Below are positions 44,359 to 59,300 of a stretch of 64,000 nt of DNA, one piece after another. The stretch lies in assembly GCA_017979445.1 (NCBI GenBank), contig CM030706.1, positions 11,766,967 to 11,830,966 on the forward strand, written 5' to 3'. Numbering within the stretch: the first letter of the stretch is position 1; each line of letters begins with the position of its first letter. The notes beneath the pieces are model-generated. The model was given only the letters and a program-made list of their open reading frames with translations, was not told where the DNA came from and ran no database searches. The position numbers were made by a program, and so were the translations under genes. Origin of the DNA: Akebia trifoliata (Eukaryota; Streptophyta; Magnoliopsida; Ranunculales; Lardizabalaceae).

Positions 44359-47300
44359 GTAACCATCTACTTTTTATTTTTATTTTATCTTATGGTACTG
44401 TTGGCTTCCTTTATTTTATCGACCTCTTTTGTTTAACTTCTTAATAAAATCTTACCTTATTAAAAAAATTGGGGTACCTCATTGGACTCCAAATCCTAAC
44501 TGAATCTCAGTTGGACTCTGCTATTTCTGTTTGGCATTGTGAAACTACATCACATGAGAACTCCTTGATTCTCTTACAGGTTCAGTACCCTGCATCTCCA
44601 TTTGAAAGAAAAAAGTACTTCAAGTCCTCTATTTACCTTTCATTCTGCCATTGTTTCATATGGTAACAAAAAGAAAGTGATTATTCTAATTCACAAATAT
44701 TTTATATACAGCTATCTAGTGAATCTTTTCCATATTGCCTTTGGGAAAACTGTGCTTGTTTTGACACCTGTGCCTTATGCAATATAAGTTTTTTTAATAG
44801 TTCTTCTCAATGTTCTATTGTGGAGGCATGGCCTGAGTTTCTTCAATGGCCTAAGCCTCATGAGTTTTCATTTTTACACCAAGATTAAAAGTTATAATTG
44901 ACTTAAAAAAGAAAGATTATGAACAAAACATTGATCCATTTGACATGGGGAAAAGATATGTTCTTGCTGTTATTTTATCTTGAATAGCTTACAATCATCT
45001 AACTTGAGGTTGGAGGGTATGAGGGGGGATAAAATTGAACTTTTTTAAGCTCTACAGCCCAAAATTGCTACCATCATAAGTACACAAGGCGCTTGCACCT
45101 CTAAAAAATGCACTGAAAAATGTGTGAAATATATATTTTTTTTCTTCAAATCCTCGGCGGATGTGCCATATGACTCTTGAGGTTTATGCTTTCTAAATAT
45201 AGCGCACGGCCTTTGGGTGAGTCCCCCCTGCTTTGGCAAACCTCGAGGCATAATTCTCAAACACATTTTACAACACTAGTTTCTCTGGAAAAAGATCATT
45301 CAATTTTTTTTATTGGTGTTCCATTATTGTACCAGAAAAATTAGGTGATACTCTACACACCAAGCTAATGATAGAACTATGGGAGTGTAAATTTTTTTTT
45401 GTGCTAATGGTTGTATTGTTTGAAACAGACCCGCGTTTGACAGACTATGATACTTTGCTTGAGAATATCCATGGCCTAAAAGAGGGGATGCCTGTTCAGG
45501 TGCCAATATATGATTTCAAGTCTAGCTGCCGCACAGGATACAGGTTGGGAATTTTTTACCTCAATTGGTAATTGTATAATTTTTTTTAATATACTTGTAG
45601 TCAAATTTCTGTATTTTATTGTACTTTTCCATTCTTTTTTACTTAAAAGTAATTTCTTTCAAAAGAGTCGTATGGCTTTTTCATGCTTTGTCTTCATTTT
45701 CTGTTCAACAATGGGTTTGATCGAAATATATTTCTTTCAAGTTGCTGATTCTTACACCTTATGTTTCTTGTTTCCATTGGTTACATATTTAACTTGTACC
45801 CCTAATAGGACTATCGAAGTCCCGAGCTCCCGGATTCTGATTATTGAAGGCATATATGCTTTGAGTGAAAAATTGCGGCCTTTATTAGATCTTCGAGTAT
45901 CCGTCACAGGCGGTGTTCACTTTGACCTTGTGAAACGGGTTTTACGAGACATACAACGAGCTGACCAAGAACCAGAAGATATAATCCATCAAATCTCTGA
46001 AACGGTTCTTTCACTTATCCCATTATCCCATGGATTTTTCTTTAGAAATTAATTTGAGTGGCATGTATGGGTGCTTATAGCTAGGCATCTAAAGCATTTA
46101 CATCTATAATAGTTCTTGATGACATTTTTCTATACAGGTATATCCGATGTACAAAGCTTTTATTGAGCCAGATCTACAGACGGCGCATATAAAAATTATC
46201 AATAAGTTCAATCCATTCTCGGGGTTCCAGAACCCCACTTATATTTTAAAGGTTAATCCCCAATTCATCTGTTTGAGAGATTCTATACACCCACATTTGC
46301 TAATGCCACCCTAATTCATATTTAAATCACCAAAGAATTAGCTCACATCTTGGGTTGGCATTAACAAAAGTTGGGTGTGGCAATAGAAGTTCTCATGTTT
46401 TTTTTATAAGTAACTTGTCTGCATCTTGCGCTGTGTGCTTTCTGTTATTGTAGTCAACAAGGAACCTGACAGTGGAGCAAATAAGGGCTGTTATTTCCAA
46501 AGAACGTGCAGAAAGCATGGAGGAGACATATGATATATATCTTCTACCACCAGGTGAAGATCCAGAAGCTTGCCAATCATATCTGAGGATGCGTAACAGA
46601 GATGGCAAATACAATCTTATGTTTGAGGTTTGTCCTTGAGGAACTTGAACTTTTTTCAATATGAAATTTGTGCATAGTGTATGCATTATCTTGACAAGAA
46701 GTAATCAGGGAAAGATGTGACACACCTTTTCCCTAATATCTTGCACAATATTGTCAAACCGAATTTGCAGCCATGTGTGACCAGCATATGCTTTGTGCAT
46801 ATGTGGTCACATATGCAAGGCAAAAGCTCCCATTGCACATGTGGTCAGATATTGTAAAAGAATTTTTTTAAAGAAAGAACAGATAAAAACAAGAAAAAAA
46901 AAAAACAAGAAAAAAAAAAAAGGGCAAATAATGTAACAAGAACCATGAAAAATATCAAAACAAAAATAAAACAAAGTGAAAAATATATTTGTATAATTTC
47001 CATTCCCGATTTGAATTCTTGGTTCTTTGAGCTTGTCTTAATTCTCAAAAACAAGAATTAGAAGAGGTAGGAGTAGGAGAAGAATAAAGAGATGAAGAAT
47101 GAAGTCATGCAGAGATTATAAGCTTTGTGACAGTACAAAATCTTAATTATAGAGAGAATTTGTTGTAAATTACAGGGGAGTGGGAATGTTGTATTTGTAT
47201 TTGGAAACTGTAAAATAAAGAAGAGGAAAAGAAGAAGAGAGAAGAGCTGGGAAGGGAGGAGACGAACCAAATAAGGTTCAGCCTTCTCTATTCTATTTAT

Positions 47301-50300
47301 AATAACATAAAGAATGTGAAGAGACACTAATACCCTCCTATTTACACACCACAATTATTATACACACTATTCTAACACTTCCCTCTCAAGCTGGAGTATA
47401 TATATCACCCATACTCAGCTTGGAACACATCACTGAAAATGGACTACGAGCAAGGGCCTTGGTGAAGATATCACCTATTTGATCTTCACACTTGACATAT
47501 GGAGTACATATTTTCTTGCTCATAACTGCATCTCTAATGAAGTGATAATCCACCTCTATGTGTTTGGTTCTCTCATGGAACACTGGATTATTGGCTATGA
47601 ATATGGCTGCTTGATTGTCACAGAACATGGTCATAGGATTTTGATTAACAAAGCCAAATTTACACATAAGAGTCTTCAACCACATGAGCACATGCAATAT
47701 GATCCATAGCTCTATATTCTGCTTTGTCGCTTGACCTAGCTACCACACTTTGTTTTTTACTCTTCCATGTAACTAGATTACCACCAATGAATGTGTAGAA
47801 CCCGGTAGTAGGATGTCTATCATATTTTGAACCAGCCCAATCTGCATCCAAGTAGGCAACAATGTCAAGGTTTCCTTGTGGACTATACACTAGACCTTTC
47901 CCAGGGGAACTTTTTAAATATCTCAAAATTCTGCATACCGCATCCCAATGACATTGTTTGGGATTTTCCATGAATTGACTAACAACTCCAACAGCAAAGG
48001 AGATGTCAGGTCTAGTAATAGTTAGGTATATAAGTTTTCCAACTAGCCGCCAATATTGTTTTTAATATTCAAATTCCTTATTATCTTCAGCATCAAAATG
48101 AAGATTAGATTCCATGGGAGTATCAGCAAGTTTGGCTCCAAGCATCCTTGTCTCATGAAGAAGGTCAGTAACGTATTTTGGCTGAGAAAGAACTATACCT
48201 TGCTTACCATGAGCCACTTCTATACCCAAAAAATACCTTAGCTGTCCCAAATCCTTGGTATGAAAGTGATTTTTCAGATATTTCTTTGTTGCTTTAATTC
48301 CATTCACATCACTACCAAAGATGATAATATCATCTACATACACAATCAGCAGTACCACACCGGTTGTTCGTTGAAGAATGAAAATTGGGTGATCTGCATG
48401 AGTTCTGCGATATCCAAAACCCATCACCACTTGGCTAAAATTTTCAAACCTGGCACGTGGACCAGTTAAGACCATAAATAGCTTTCTTCAGTCTGCACAC
48501 TTTTCCATTCTCCCCCTGAGCAACAAATCTGGGTGGTTGCTCCATATACACTAGCTCATTCAAATCACAATACAAAAAAGCATTCTTGATATCAAGTTGA
48601 TATAATGACCATTGTTTAGTTACCGCAACTAATATTAGAACACGAACTGAATTTAATCTAGCCACAAGAGAAAAAGTCTCAAAATAGTCCACACCGTACG
48701 TCTGTGTATATCCTTTGGCTACTAGTCATGCCTTCAGTCTATCAATAGTACCATCAGGTTGATATTTTATAGCAAAAATCCATCGACAACCAACAATATC
48801 TGTGGTAATTGAAGTTGTGACTAACTCCCGAGTATCTCTAGAACACAAGGCAGACATTTCCTCTTTTATAGCCTTCTTCCATGCTAAATGGGAAAGAGCT
48901 TCCTGATATGTCTTGGGAATAGAAACTACAGAAAAGGACAAGGCAAACTGGTGATACAAAGAACTTAGATGGTCAAGGGAAACAAATTGAGTGATTGGAT
49001 GTTTAGTACACAAACGTTTACCTTTCCGAGTAGCAATAGGTAAATCCAAGTTAAAGCAAGCAATTTGGATGGACGAATCTCCTTCAGAAGATGGTAACTG
49101 TGTAGAGGACTGGATTGTTGGATTTTGTAGTGCACATGTATTATTTCTGTGTGTATACACTTGCAATGGCTTGCTGATATCAGTGGAGGAACATAAACTG
49201 GAAGGGGTACTGGAGAAGAAAGAACATCAATAGAAACAATGTTTCCTTTACGTAAAAAATATGGAGTATTTTCAAAGAAAGTAACATCTGCACTGACAAA
49301 TAACTTTCGAGAAAGAGGATCAAAGCATTTGTACCCCTTTTGAGTATGAGATTAACTAAGAAATACACATTTAACTGCACTGGGAGACAAATTTTCAAGT
49401 GTTGGATCCATAGTATGAACAAAACAGACATATCCAAAAATACATGGAGGGATGTGAAACAAAGGTAAACTTGAACAAAGGCATCGAAGAGGAATCTGAC
49501 CATCCAACACAGATGAGGGCATGTGATTAATGAGATAGCATGAATTAAGAACTGTATCAGCCCAAAAATCCTTTGGAACACCCATATGAAACATCATTGT
49601 TCGAGCCACATCTAGCAAGTGCCTATTTTTCCGTTCTGCCACCCATTTTGTTGAGGGGTGTGTTCACATGAAGTTTGATGAAGCATACCATTAGAAACAC
49701 AAAAATCAGCAAGTTCATTTTTCATATATTCCAAGGCATTATCAGAACGAAAAATGCGAATATCGAAACCAAATGGAATTTTTATTTCTTTATGAGATGA
49801 TTTGCATACAGTAAGAACTTCAGACCTTTCTTTCAACAAGTACAACCATGTCATTCTCGAGTAATCATCCACAAATGTAAGGAAATACTTAAAACCAAAA
49901 GGACTAGGAACACGACACAGACCCCAAACATCTGAATGGACTAATGAAAAAAAAAGTTGGACTTCTTTTATTAAGACGAGACGTAAACATTGACCTATGA
50001 TGTTTACCAAACTCATAGGCCTCACATTCGAAGGAAGACATTGACTTAATTGAGGGAACCATTTGCTTGATCTTCTGTGGTGAAGGATGACCAAGCTGAA
50101 AATGCCATTGAAGTGGAGATATACTGGAATGAAGTGCAGCACCAGTAATCATTGGGTGTTCTTTAAGATAATACAATCCATTCGATTCAAGCCCTTCACC
50201 AATTGTCTTCTTCGTCTGGAGATCCTGAAAGACATATGAAGATGGATAAAAGGTTATGGAGCAAGTTAATGATTTAGTCAACTGACTAACAGATAGAAGG

Positions 50301-53300
50301 CTCACAAGAAACTTAGGAACATATAGCATGGATGAAAGAGACATCAAAGAAGATGCATACCCATCACCTTCTCCCAGAACACTAGAAGAAGAACCATCAA
50401 CAAGAACAACAGATGAGTGATGTACAAGTTTATGCAAAGATAAAAAAACCTTACCTGTCATGTGAGTGGAAGCATCAGAATCTATTACCCAAGGTGAAGA
50501 TGGATGGGAAACAATAAATGCAGTGGTACTTGATGAGTATGCCAAAGTGGTAGCAACATTAGAAGAGGTTGCAGTTTGCAGAAGAGAGAGTTGTTGCACT
50601 TGTTTCATTAATTTATTGTATTCCTCACAAGAGATGACCCCTGTATCACCATTTGTAGAGACAACACTAGAATGTTGTTCAGTCATACTACTCTGTTGAG
50701 TATCACAAGAATCAATCATACGAGAAGCCTGATTAGCCCATGCAGGCTTTCCAAACTTATCCCAACATTTGTCAGATGTGTGGTTGTAATGACCACAATT
50801 CGTGCATGAACGGTTATTGCGACCTCAACCATGAGCTCCCTTTGAGTCTCGACCACGTCCACGAGAATAACTACCACGACCATGACCTCCATTGGAGTAT
50901 GAGATAACATTACTAGATTGGGAGGAAATCATAGCAGAAGCATCTGTAGATAAGGTCATATGGGTGGTATATTGAGATGGTACAGTAACACTTTGTAGAC
51001 GTGAGAAAATATTATGTAGTGATGGGATACTATCGCTAGTCAACATTTGCCCACTAATAGACTTATAGTCTGAATGAAGTCTAGATAGAAACTTGGCAAC
51101 CTGGAACTCTTCATGTTGCTTTTGTTGGACCTCTAAATCGGATGTAAGGGGCTGATGCGTATTTAACTCTTCCCACATACTTTTAAGAGTGCTATAATAT
51201 TCATTGAGACTCTTATCACCTTGTTGAAAATTGAAAATCTTCTCATACAATTCATAAACACGTGAGATATTCTTCTCGTGAGAGTACATATCATGAATTG
51301 CATGCCAAATACCTTTTGCGGTTTGTTGGAATATTACATTAGCACTAATATGAGGCTCCATACTGTTTAGTAGCCATGACCTCACACAATAATTAACTTT
51401 CCACCACTCCTTATACCCTGCTGAATTTCTGGGACATCATCTGTTAAAAATTGCTATTTTTCTTGAGCACCAACAAAAACTCTGAAGGATTGAGCCCAAA
51501 GAAGATAATTCTGACCATTTAACTTAATAGATGTACCTTGTATGCCTAGACTATCATGAGAAACTTGATCAAACGTCTTTGACTCACTTGAAGGTTCCAT
51601 TGGAGTCAATCCACTGAACTTCGTCTTTAGAGGAAGGGGGTTTGGGTGTCAAAAATATCGGTATGTGGAACCAAATGGCCGATATGAGATACACTCGGAT
51701 GATTGCTGCCAAGGTTGAAAACTTATGGGTTAAATGGGTGTACTCTAATCTGATTCGTAACAAAGCATTTTGGACAATGAAAATCCCGCTTGATGCATCT
51801 TGGTCATGGAGAAAAATTCTGAGTCTTTGATGCATGGCTCAATCTTGTATCACTCATGTTCTTGGAGATGGTAACAACACTCTTTTGGGATGATCCATGG
51901 CACTCAGAAGGCATCCTTAGGAGCAGATTTTCGCAACAATTAAGGTATGATTCAAGACTTCATTCGCAAGCCAAAGTTGCTGCCATCATCAGAAATGGAA
52001 GATGGGACATTTCGCAAAGGGCAAACAACTCTCTAAACTCGGTGTTGCAAAATTTGAACTCTGAGGAATTCAACCTAGACGAGGATGATAAGGTGGTCTG
52101 GAAAGAAAGCCCTTCAGGCATTTTTTCTATTAAATCTGCATATTACCAATGCAGCCAGCATATGCCTATTGTCTCGTGGGCTTCCTTGCTCAAGGGTGCT
52201 AAAATGGTGCCTCGGCAAAAATTTATCCTTTGGTTAGCTTTGTCGAATAGCCTCAAAACACAAGATTGGATGGTTAGAAGAAGAATCTTAAATGCCTCTA
52301 ACTGCGCCTTTTGCCAAGCTAATCCTGAAAATGTGGCTCACCTATTTGTCGAATGTCACTATAGAGTTACTATCTGGAAAAAATTGAAAAGGAAGATGAT
52401 GCTATTAACAACAATAGGGTCCTGGGCTACTGAAATTCCTTGATTAGCCAAAGCCTTGAAGAATAATAAGTGGATCAATCATGTTAGAAGAGCTGTTTTT
52501 GCCACCTTCATCTATCATGTCTGGCGTGAGCGGTGTGAAAGGATCTTTAACAATACCTCGAGGCCTAAGGAAGATGTGTATATTTCCATTATTAACGATA
52601 TAAGACTCAGGTTTGGGCTCTCCGATTATCAAGTGGAAGATACTGACACTAATAGAAAATTCTCTGAAGCTTGGGGTTTAGACCCTCACTCGTGCATAGA
52701 CCGGGAGTGAGATGCATGTGGACAAGGCCAACCTCCAACTTCTTTAAGCTCAACACAGATGGTTCCCTAAAAGGTAGCTTGGGGGGACATGAAGCTATAA
52801 TGAGGGACGATCAAGGCAATGCGGTAAGGTTATTTTCAGAAGGTTGTCAAGGTAAATCGGTAATCTATCACGAGTTGGAAGCAATCCAAAAGGGGTTGAT
52901 TATGGCCATGAAGATGAACATTGAAAATATTGAGGTTGCTGCGGACTCCTCAATAACTATTGGATGCATCCAAGGTTCTTTTCAAAGCCCGTGGTATGTG
53001 TGTAGGCTAGTGGAAGAAATTCAAAGACTAAGAACCCTGTTTAAGACTTGTACTTTCTCTTTTTTGCTTTAGGGAAACAAATAGAGTGGCTGATTTTTTG
53101 GCTTCCCATTATAATGAAGTGATGATGATTGAATTTTCCCCGCCCCTAACTAGAGAGATTGATAAGTTAGTGAGGATGCGAGAGGAAATATTTACTACAG
53201 AATGTAATGGTCCCCTTAATTTAATATATCTGGTCTGGGGGTCAGCCTAACCCCCTCTTACCCTCCAAACAAAAAAAAAAAAAAACCTCTATCGGCCACA

Positions 53301-56300
53301 AAAGTAAGAGAAAAACACTTCCAAAAACGAATTTAGATCACGTCCAAACTCACACCTAGCAGTAGATTCAGATCACGTATGAATAACTCACTAATCGAGC
53401 CCGATAGAACACTTCATCAAATAAAAACAGCACATAGACAGCCTGTTATACCTTCTACATTCAATAGACAGCCTGCAGAGAAGAAGAAGATAGAAGCTCT
53501 CCAAGAACACAGCAAAGGGGGCCGAAGCAGCCTTTAACCCTTTTTTAGGGTTTCTCTAAAAACTTAGATCAATCTTTAGAAGAAAAAGAATGAAAAATGG
53601 AGAATAAAGAAGAAAGATTGATGAAGGAAAGTGCAGAAAAATGGATCAGATTCAGAGGTGCTCTGATACCATGTAAAATAAGGAAGAAGAGGAGGAAAAG
53701 AAGAGAGAAGAGCTGGGAAAGGAGGAGACGAACCAAATAGGGTTCAACCTTCTCTATTCTATTTATAATAACATAAAAGAATGTGAAAAGACACTAATGC
53801 CCTCCTACTTACACACCACAATTATTATTAAACACACTATTCTAACAGAACAATTACAAAAAAATAGTTTCTCTCCAACAGTCAAAATTATGACCGTTGG
53901 GATAGTATGTGATAATGTATGTAGTATTACCATATGTGAGCCTAATGGATAATTTTAGCATATGCCATCACATATGACAACAATGATCTTGCAACATGTC
54001 ACACCTCACAACACTATACTGAAATATGTGAAGCCCAACCTAGAATCATTACCCAATTCACTGCTATTCCCGATCTTTTATAAGTAGAATGAGATACTTT
54101 TTAGCCAGGAACTGATGAATCCTCGTAATTATTCGTGAAAGACCATTCTTATCTAACTCAGATAATAATAAGTTGTACAATGTAGATGTCAAAATCTCAC
54201 ATTGAGGCTTTGACTCTCAATATAAAGACATGTTGGTACAGAGTAAAAAATTATATACCGTTCATGCTATATTAGTGCCGTATAATTTCTTTTATTATTT
54301 CATAACAACAATTAACTATATATAAGAAATACTTAACAATAGAGAATTTGTGTACTAAAATATTTAAATGTACACATGGTTTAAAATTTTGTTTCGTGCC
54401 GATGTTTCGGTTTTTTGAAAAATTGAAATGATACTGAAACTTTCCTGAAACATTACGAAATATTCCCTGAAACTTTTGAAAAAATCAAAACATTAATAAC
54501 ATTAAAATAAAGAATATCTTTCACAATAGACTATGGTGATGGGGCATTTCATCAGCTTAAAAACACGGGTGTATCTAATATTTATAAAAACATGTGGAGC
54601 TGGTCTAAATGACTCAGTCTTCTAGATTAGACCAAGATCAAGGGCATCATGTTAAAACCTCCTTTCTTTGATGAGGAAAAGTCATCTTTTTAAGAGAAGA
54701 TGAAACGCAGAATACTAAAAAAGAAAAAAAAAAACAAAAGACGAGAAGACGAAGAAGAAGGCAAGCGAAAAGAAATGATCTGATGTCGATCCAGTACAAA
54801 CTTGATGATTAGCCACCCAAGTACCTCTCTCTTTTTCTTGTTTTAGATCACTCTTGTAGATCTGTAGACCTCCCCCCTCTTTTTATCTGGTTTTCTCCTC
54901 TAAATAACTCTTGTAGATCATAAAAAAAAAACATACGAAAATGATAGCAACTTTGATATTTTTTTATTAGGATGTTGTTTCGTCTTGGCAAGCTAAAAAT
55001 CAGAAATGTTTCGTACAAAACATTATGAAACAAAACGAAATATTAAACCATGAATGCACAGAAGAATTTTAGAAGAGAAAATCAAATCTCATAATGAGAG
55101 CTTGGTAAATATTTATAACCCATAAGAAGGGAATGGACATAAATGCCCTTACATAGAAAGAATAACAGAAATAAAATCATATAAATCAAATTAGAACTAA
55201 CTATCTATTCTAATATTTCCAATACTCCCCCTCAAGCTGTGGCAAATATATCAACTAGGCCCAGCTTGGTGAGATGAGAGGTTGTGACAGAAGGTCCAAC
55301 AGGCTTTGTAAGCATATCGGCTAGTTGATCTGAAGAAGAAATAAAGATTGTCTTAAGTACACCAAATCGAACTTTCTCCCTGAGAAAGTGAATATCAACC
55401 TCAATGTGCTTAGTTATTTCGTGAAGGACTGAGTCAGATGCAAGCATGATAGCAGACTTGTTGTCATAGAACAGTGAGGAGGAACCAACAGTAGGAAATC
55501 CCAACTCTGTTAGCAAAGATCTAAGCCAAATAATCTCACATGTGCTAAGGGCCATAGCACGATACTCAGCTTCAGCAGAGGAATGAGAAACCACACTCTA
55601 TTTTACTTTTCCACGAGATAAGATTACCGCCATAGAAAGTACAGAAACTAGATGTAGATCTCCTATCTGTAAGAGAACCCGCATAATCGGCATCAGTGAA
55701 ACATGACAGATGTGGCTGAGCAGTAGATGAATAAAATAAGCCTAGACCCGGACGAGACTTCAAGTAGCGAAGGATACGATATACGGCATCAAGATGAGAG
55801 GTACGCGGAGCATGCATAAACTGACTGACTACACTAACTGCAAAGGTCAAATCTGGTCTAGTGTTAGTTAGATAAATCAAACGGCCTACGAGTCTCTGGT
55901 AAGATGAGGGATCAGATAAAAGTTCCCCAGATTCAGCATGAAGGCGATGATTCTGATCCATTGAGGAAGAGACAGGACGACAACCAAGCATACCAGTATC
56001 CTGAAGAAGATCCAATGTGTATTTATGTTGAGATAACGAAATACCACGGCGTGAGCGCGCTATCTCTAACCCTAAAAAGTACTTGAGGGGACCTAAGTCC
56101 TTAACCTCAAATGCACTACCCCACTGCCTCTTAACCTTGTCAATCCACTGTGTATCATCTCCAGTTACTATAATATCATCTACATAAACCAAGACAATGG
56201 TATTGCGGCCATCTACTCCTCGTCGAATAAAGCAAGTATGGTCAGAGTGGCATTTGAAAAATCCCATAGATAAAATGACCTTAGAGAAACGCTGGAACCA

Positions 56301-59300
56301 GGCTCGCGGAGATTGCTTTAGGCCATACAGAGATTTAAGAAGGCGACATACTTTCCCAGAATACTCCCCCTGAAGACGAAATCCGGGAGGGGGATCCATA
56401 TAAATGACCTTTGTCAGATCACCATTTAGAAAGGCATTCTTCACATCAAGCTGGTGAAGAGGTCATGAATGATAGGCAGCTAAAGAGATAAGTAAACGAA
56501 CAGTAGACAGTTTGGCTACAGGGGCAAATGTGGCTCCAAAGTCCTTTCTTGGAGTCTGCGTAAATCCCTTAGCGACGAGTCGAGCCTTGTAGCGATCAAC
56601 AGTACCATCTACGAGATACTTGACTGTGAAAACCCATTTACAACCAACAGTTCGCTTCCTAGAAGGAAGAGAAGGAAGATCCCATGTGTGATTCTTCTGC
56701 AATGCATCCATCTCAGTAGTCATAGCTCTAGTCCACATAGGATCACGTAAAGCCTCAGATACAGATCGAGGAACCCGAATAGAGTCTGTGGTGACAAGAT
56801 AGGCTCGATAGGAAGGAGAAAAACTCTGATAAGAAACATACTGGGCGATAGGGTGATAAGTAACACACTCTCACTTACCTTTGCGAAGTGCAATAGGTAA
56901 GTGAGAGTTAGAAATAGAAGGAACAGGCGTTAATGTAGAAGGAGATATACCTGAATCCAAGGAGGAGGTTGGCAAAGTCTGAGAGGGGGGAGGGCGACGA
57001 GAGTAAACTTGCAGTGGCGGCGGCGAAAATGAAGATGGAGAGAAAACTGGAGATGGTAGCACTATTGGAGAAGAATCCTGTAAAGGAGAAGAGTCCTGCA
57101 AAGAAGATGAAGTATGAAAATATGGAACATTTTCAAAAAAAGTGACATCCATGGAATGAATAATACGATGAGAGAGGGGATCAAAGCACCAATACCCCTT
57201 TGACATAGAAGAGTAACCCAAGAAGACACAATGGGTAGCTTTATCATCTAGTTTGGTGCGATGAGGAGTTCTATCCTGAACAAAACAAGTACACCCAAAA
57301 ACTCTAGGTGTAATAGGGAAGAGAGTGCTATCAGGTTGAAGAACATGAAGAGGCACCTGTCCCCCTAAAGTGCGGCTCGGAACACGATTCAGGAGGAAAG
57401 CAGCAGTAAGAACTGCCATATTCCAATATGACTTGGGAACATGCATCCCTCGCAGAAGGCAACGGATGATGTTCATGAGATGGCGATTCTTACATTCCGC
57501 CACCCCATTTTGCTCAGGAGTGTAGGGACAGGTTAATTGATGAAGCATACCACGCTCATGGAGATGGGAGCGAATCCCATTGGAAATATATTCCCCACCA
57601 TTATCTGTTCGAAGAGATTTGACGGTAATGTTGTATTGAGTTTGAATTATTTTAAGGAAATTAACAAAAATAGGTAGTACCTCAGAGTGAGAACGCATTA
57701 AATAAACCCAAGTACAACGAGAATAGTCATCAATAAATGTAACATAATATCTATGACCATTAAAAGCAGTAACAGGGGAAGGCCCCCACACATTAGAATG
57801 AACCAAATCAAAAATAACATTAACTCTATGCATGCGAGGAATATAAGAGGTACGTGTGTGTTTAGAAAGCTCACATATAGAGCACTGAAATTTGTGTCCA
57901 CTACAAGATTATTTTAAAGTAGGAAATAATGAACATAAGTGCTAAAAATTAGCATGTCCTAAGCGAGCATGCCATAAGTCTAAAGTTTGAAAAGAAAAAG
58001 TATGATTTCTAATGAGTGGGAACACGGAAGCTGGGGCAGCAGTAGGTGGAACTTCAAACAGGTACAGCCCATCCCTCTCATATCCCTTGTCAAAAATCCT
58101 TCTCGAAGTCAGGTCCTGAAAGACACAGTGAGTAAGAAAAAATGTTACAGAACAATTGAGCGATTTTGTAATACTACTCACAGACATAATGTTAAGAGAT
58201 AAGTGTGGAACATGGAGAACAGAATCAAGAGAAAAGTCAGGGGTTAGAGATATATTACCCTAACTGTGAACAGGGGTAAGAAACCCATCAGCAAGACGAA
58301 CCTCCTTATGAGTAGTAGGAAAAATAGAAGAAATAAAATGATTAGACTCACCGGTCATGTGATCAGAGGCACTAAAATCAATGAACCAGGTTAGAGGAGC
58401 AGAACCAGACTGAGTGGCATAAAATGCATAAGAGGTACCTAGAGGAGTGGTAACAGATGCGACTGTTGAGGATGAGGGAGTCTGAGCCTGGAGTTGATCT
58501 CGTACAATAGATGTAATTTGTGTCTAAAGGTGTTGCAAATCAATAGTACCAAGAGAAGCATGATCAAGAGAGGTTGATTCCACAACAGTGGCACAGGGCT
58601 GCCCCCCAGAAGATCTCAACAAGTGAGGATAGAGTTGAAAACAACGGGCCTTCCCATGGCCAATCTTCTCACGATGACTACATGTAAGACCACTTCCTTT
58701 ACCACACCCACGGCTCCCATGACCTTGATTCTCGGATCCTTGAGTACGGGAATTAGAATAACCCGAATTGGATGCAAGAGCCATCTGATCTGTATCTGGA
58801 GCGGAGATAGTGACAGAAGACTGAGTTTGAGAGGGAATGACATGGCGACGACGCTCATCGCTATCAATAGTCGCAAATGTCTCAAATAATGAAGGTAGAG
58901 GAGTGGTATTAAGGATTTGGGTCCGCAATGCCTCAAACTTAGGGCGTAGACCCGTGAGGAACTAGTATGTTTGATGTCGAGCAATTCTCTTGACCACATG
59001 CCCAGCTGCCTCTACAGATAACTCAGCCATAAAGTCATAGTGCGAGAGCTCCTCCCAATGGGACTGAAGGAATTCAAAATAATCTGCAACACTCTGATTT
59101 CGTTGGGTAGCTTGAGCAATATCCTGGTAAAGTTCATAAATCCTGGAGTCATTGCGAGCATGTGCATATGTCTGAGTGAGAGCTGACCACAAAGAGGAGA
59201 CAGTCTCATGATACATAAACATAATGTAGATGCGTTGCTCCATGGAATTGAATAACCAACCAAGAATAGGACAATTATCGATTTCCCATTGTTCAAATTT

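Larger units (their letters stand above)
47209..53846 (-). mobile_element. Ty1/copia element 1 in TTM intron 5 (contains a LINE)
   Basis: Two LTRs (47209-47376, 168 bp; 53672-53846, 175 bp) bracket a minus-strand gag-pol. A tRNA-iMet-type primer site (TGGTATCAGAGCA on the minus strand, 53659-53671) touches the 5' LTR, and a polypurine tract at 47377-47393 touches the 3' LTR. The LTRs differ by several substitutions and three or so indels. The flanks GAAAC and GAACA match only partly, so the target duplication is degraded or misplaced. A LINE sits between leader and gag. Confidence 0.88.
46700..54030. mobile_element. Inverted-repeat element split by copia 1
   Basis: The sequence near 46712-46760 (GATGTGACACACC, ATCTTGCACAATATTGTC) recurs inverted near 53960-54015 (GACAACAATGATCTTGCAAC, GTCACACC). 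Between the two halves lies copia 1. I infer an older DNA transposon of roughly 0.7 kb into which copia 1 inserted. The outer borders are approximate. Confidence 0.45.
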
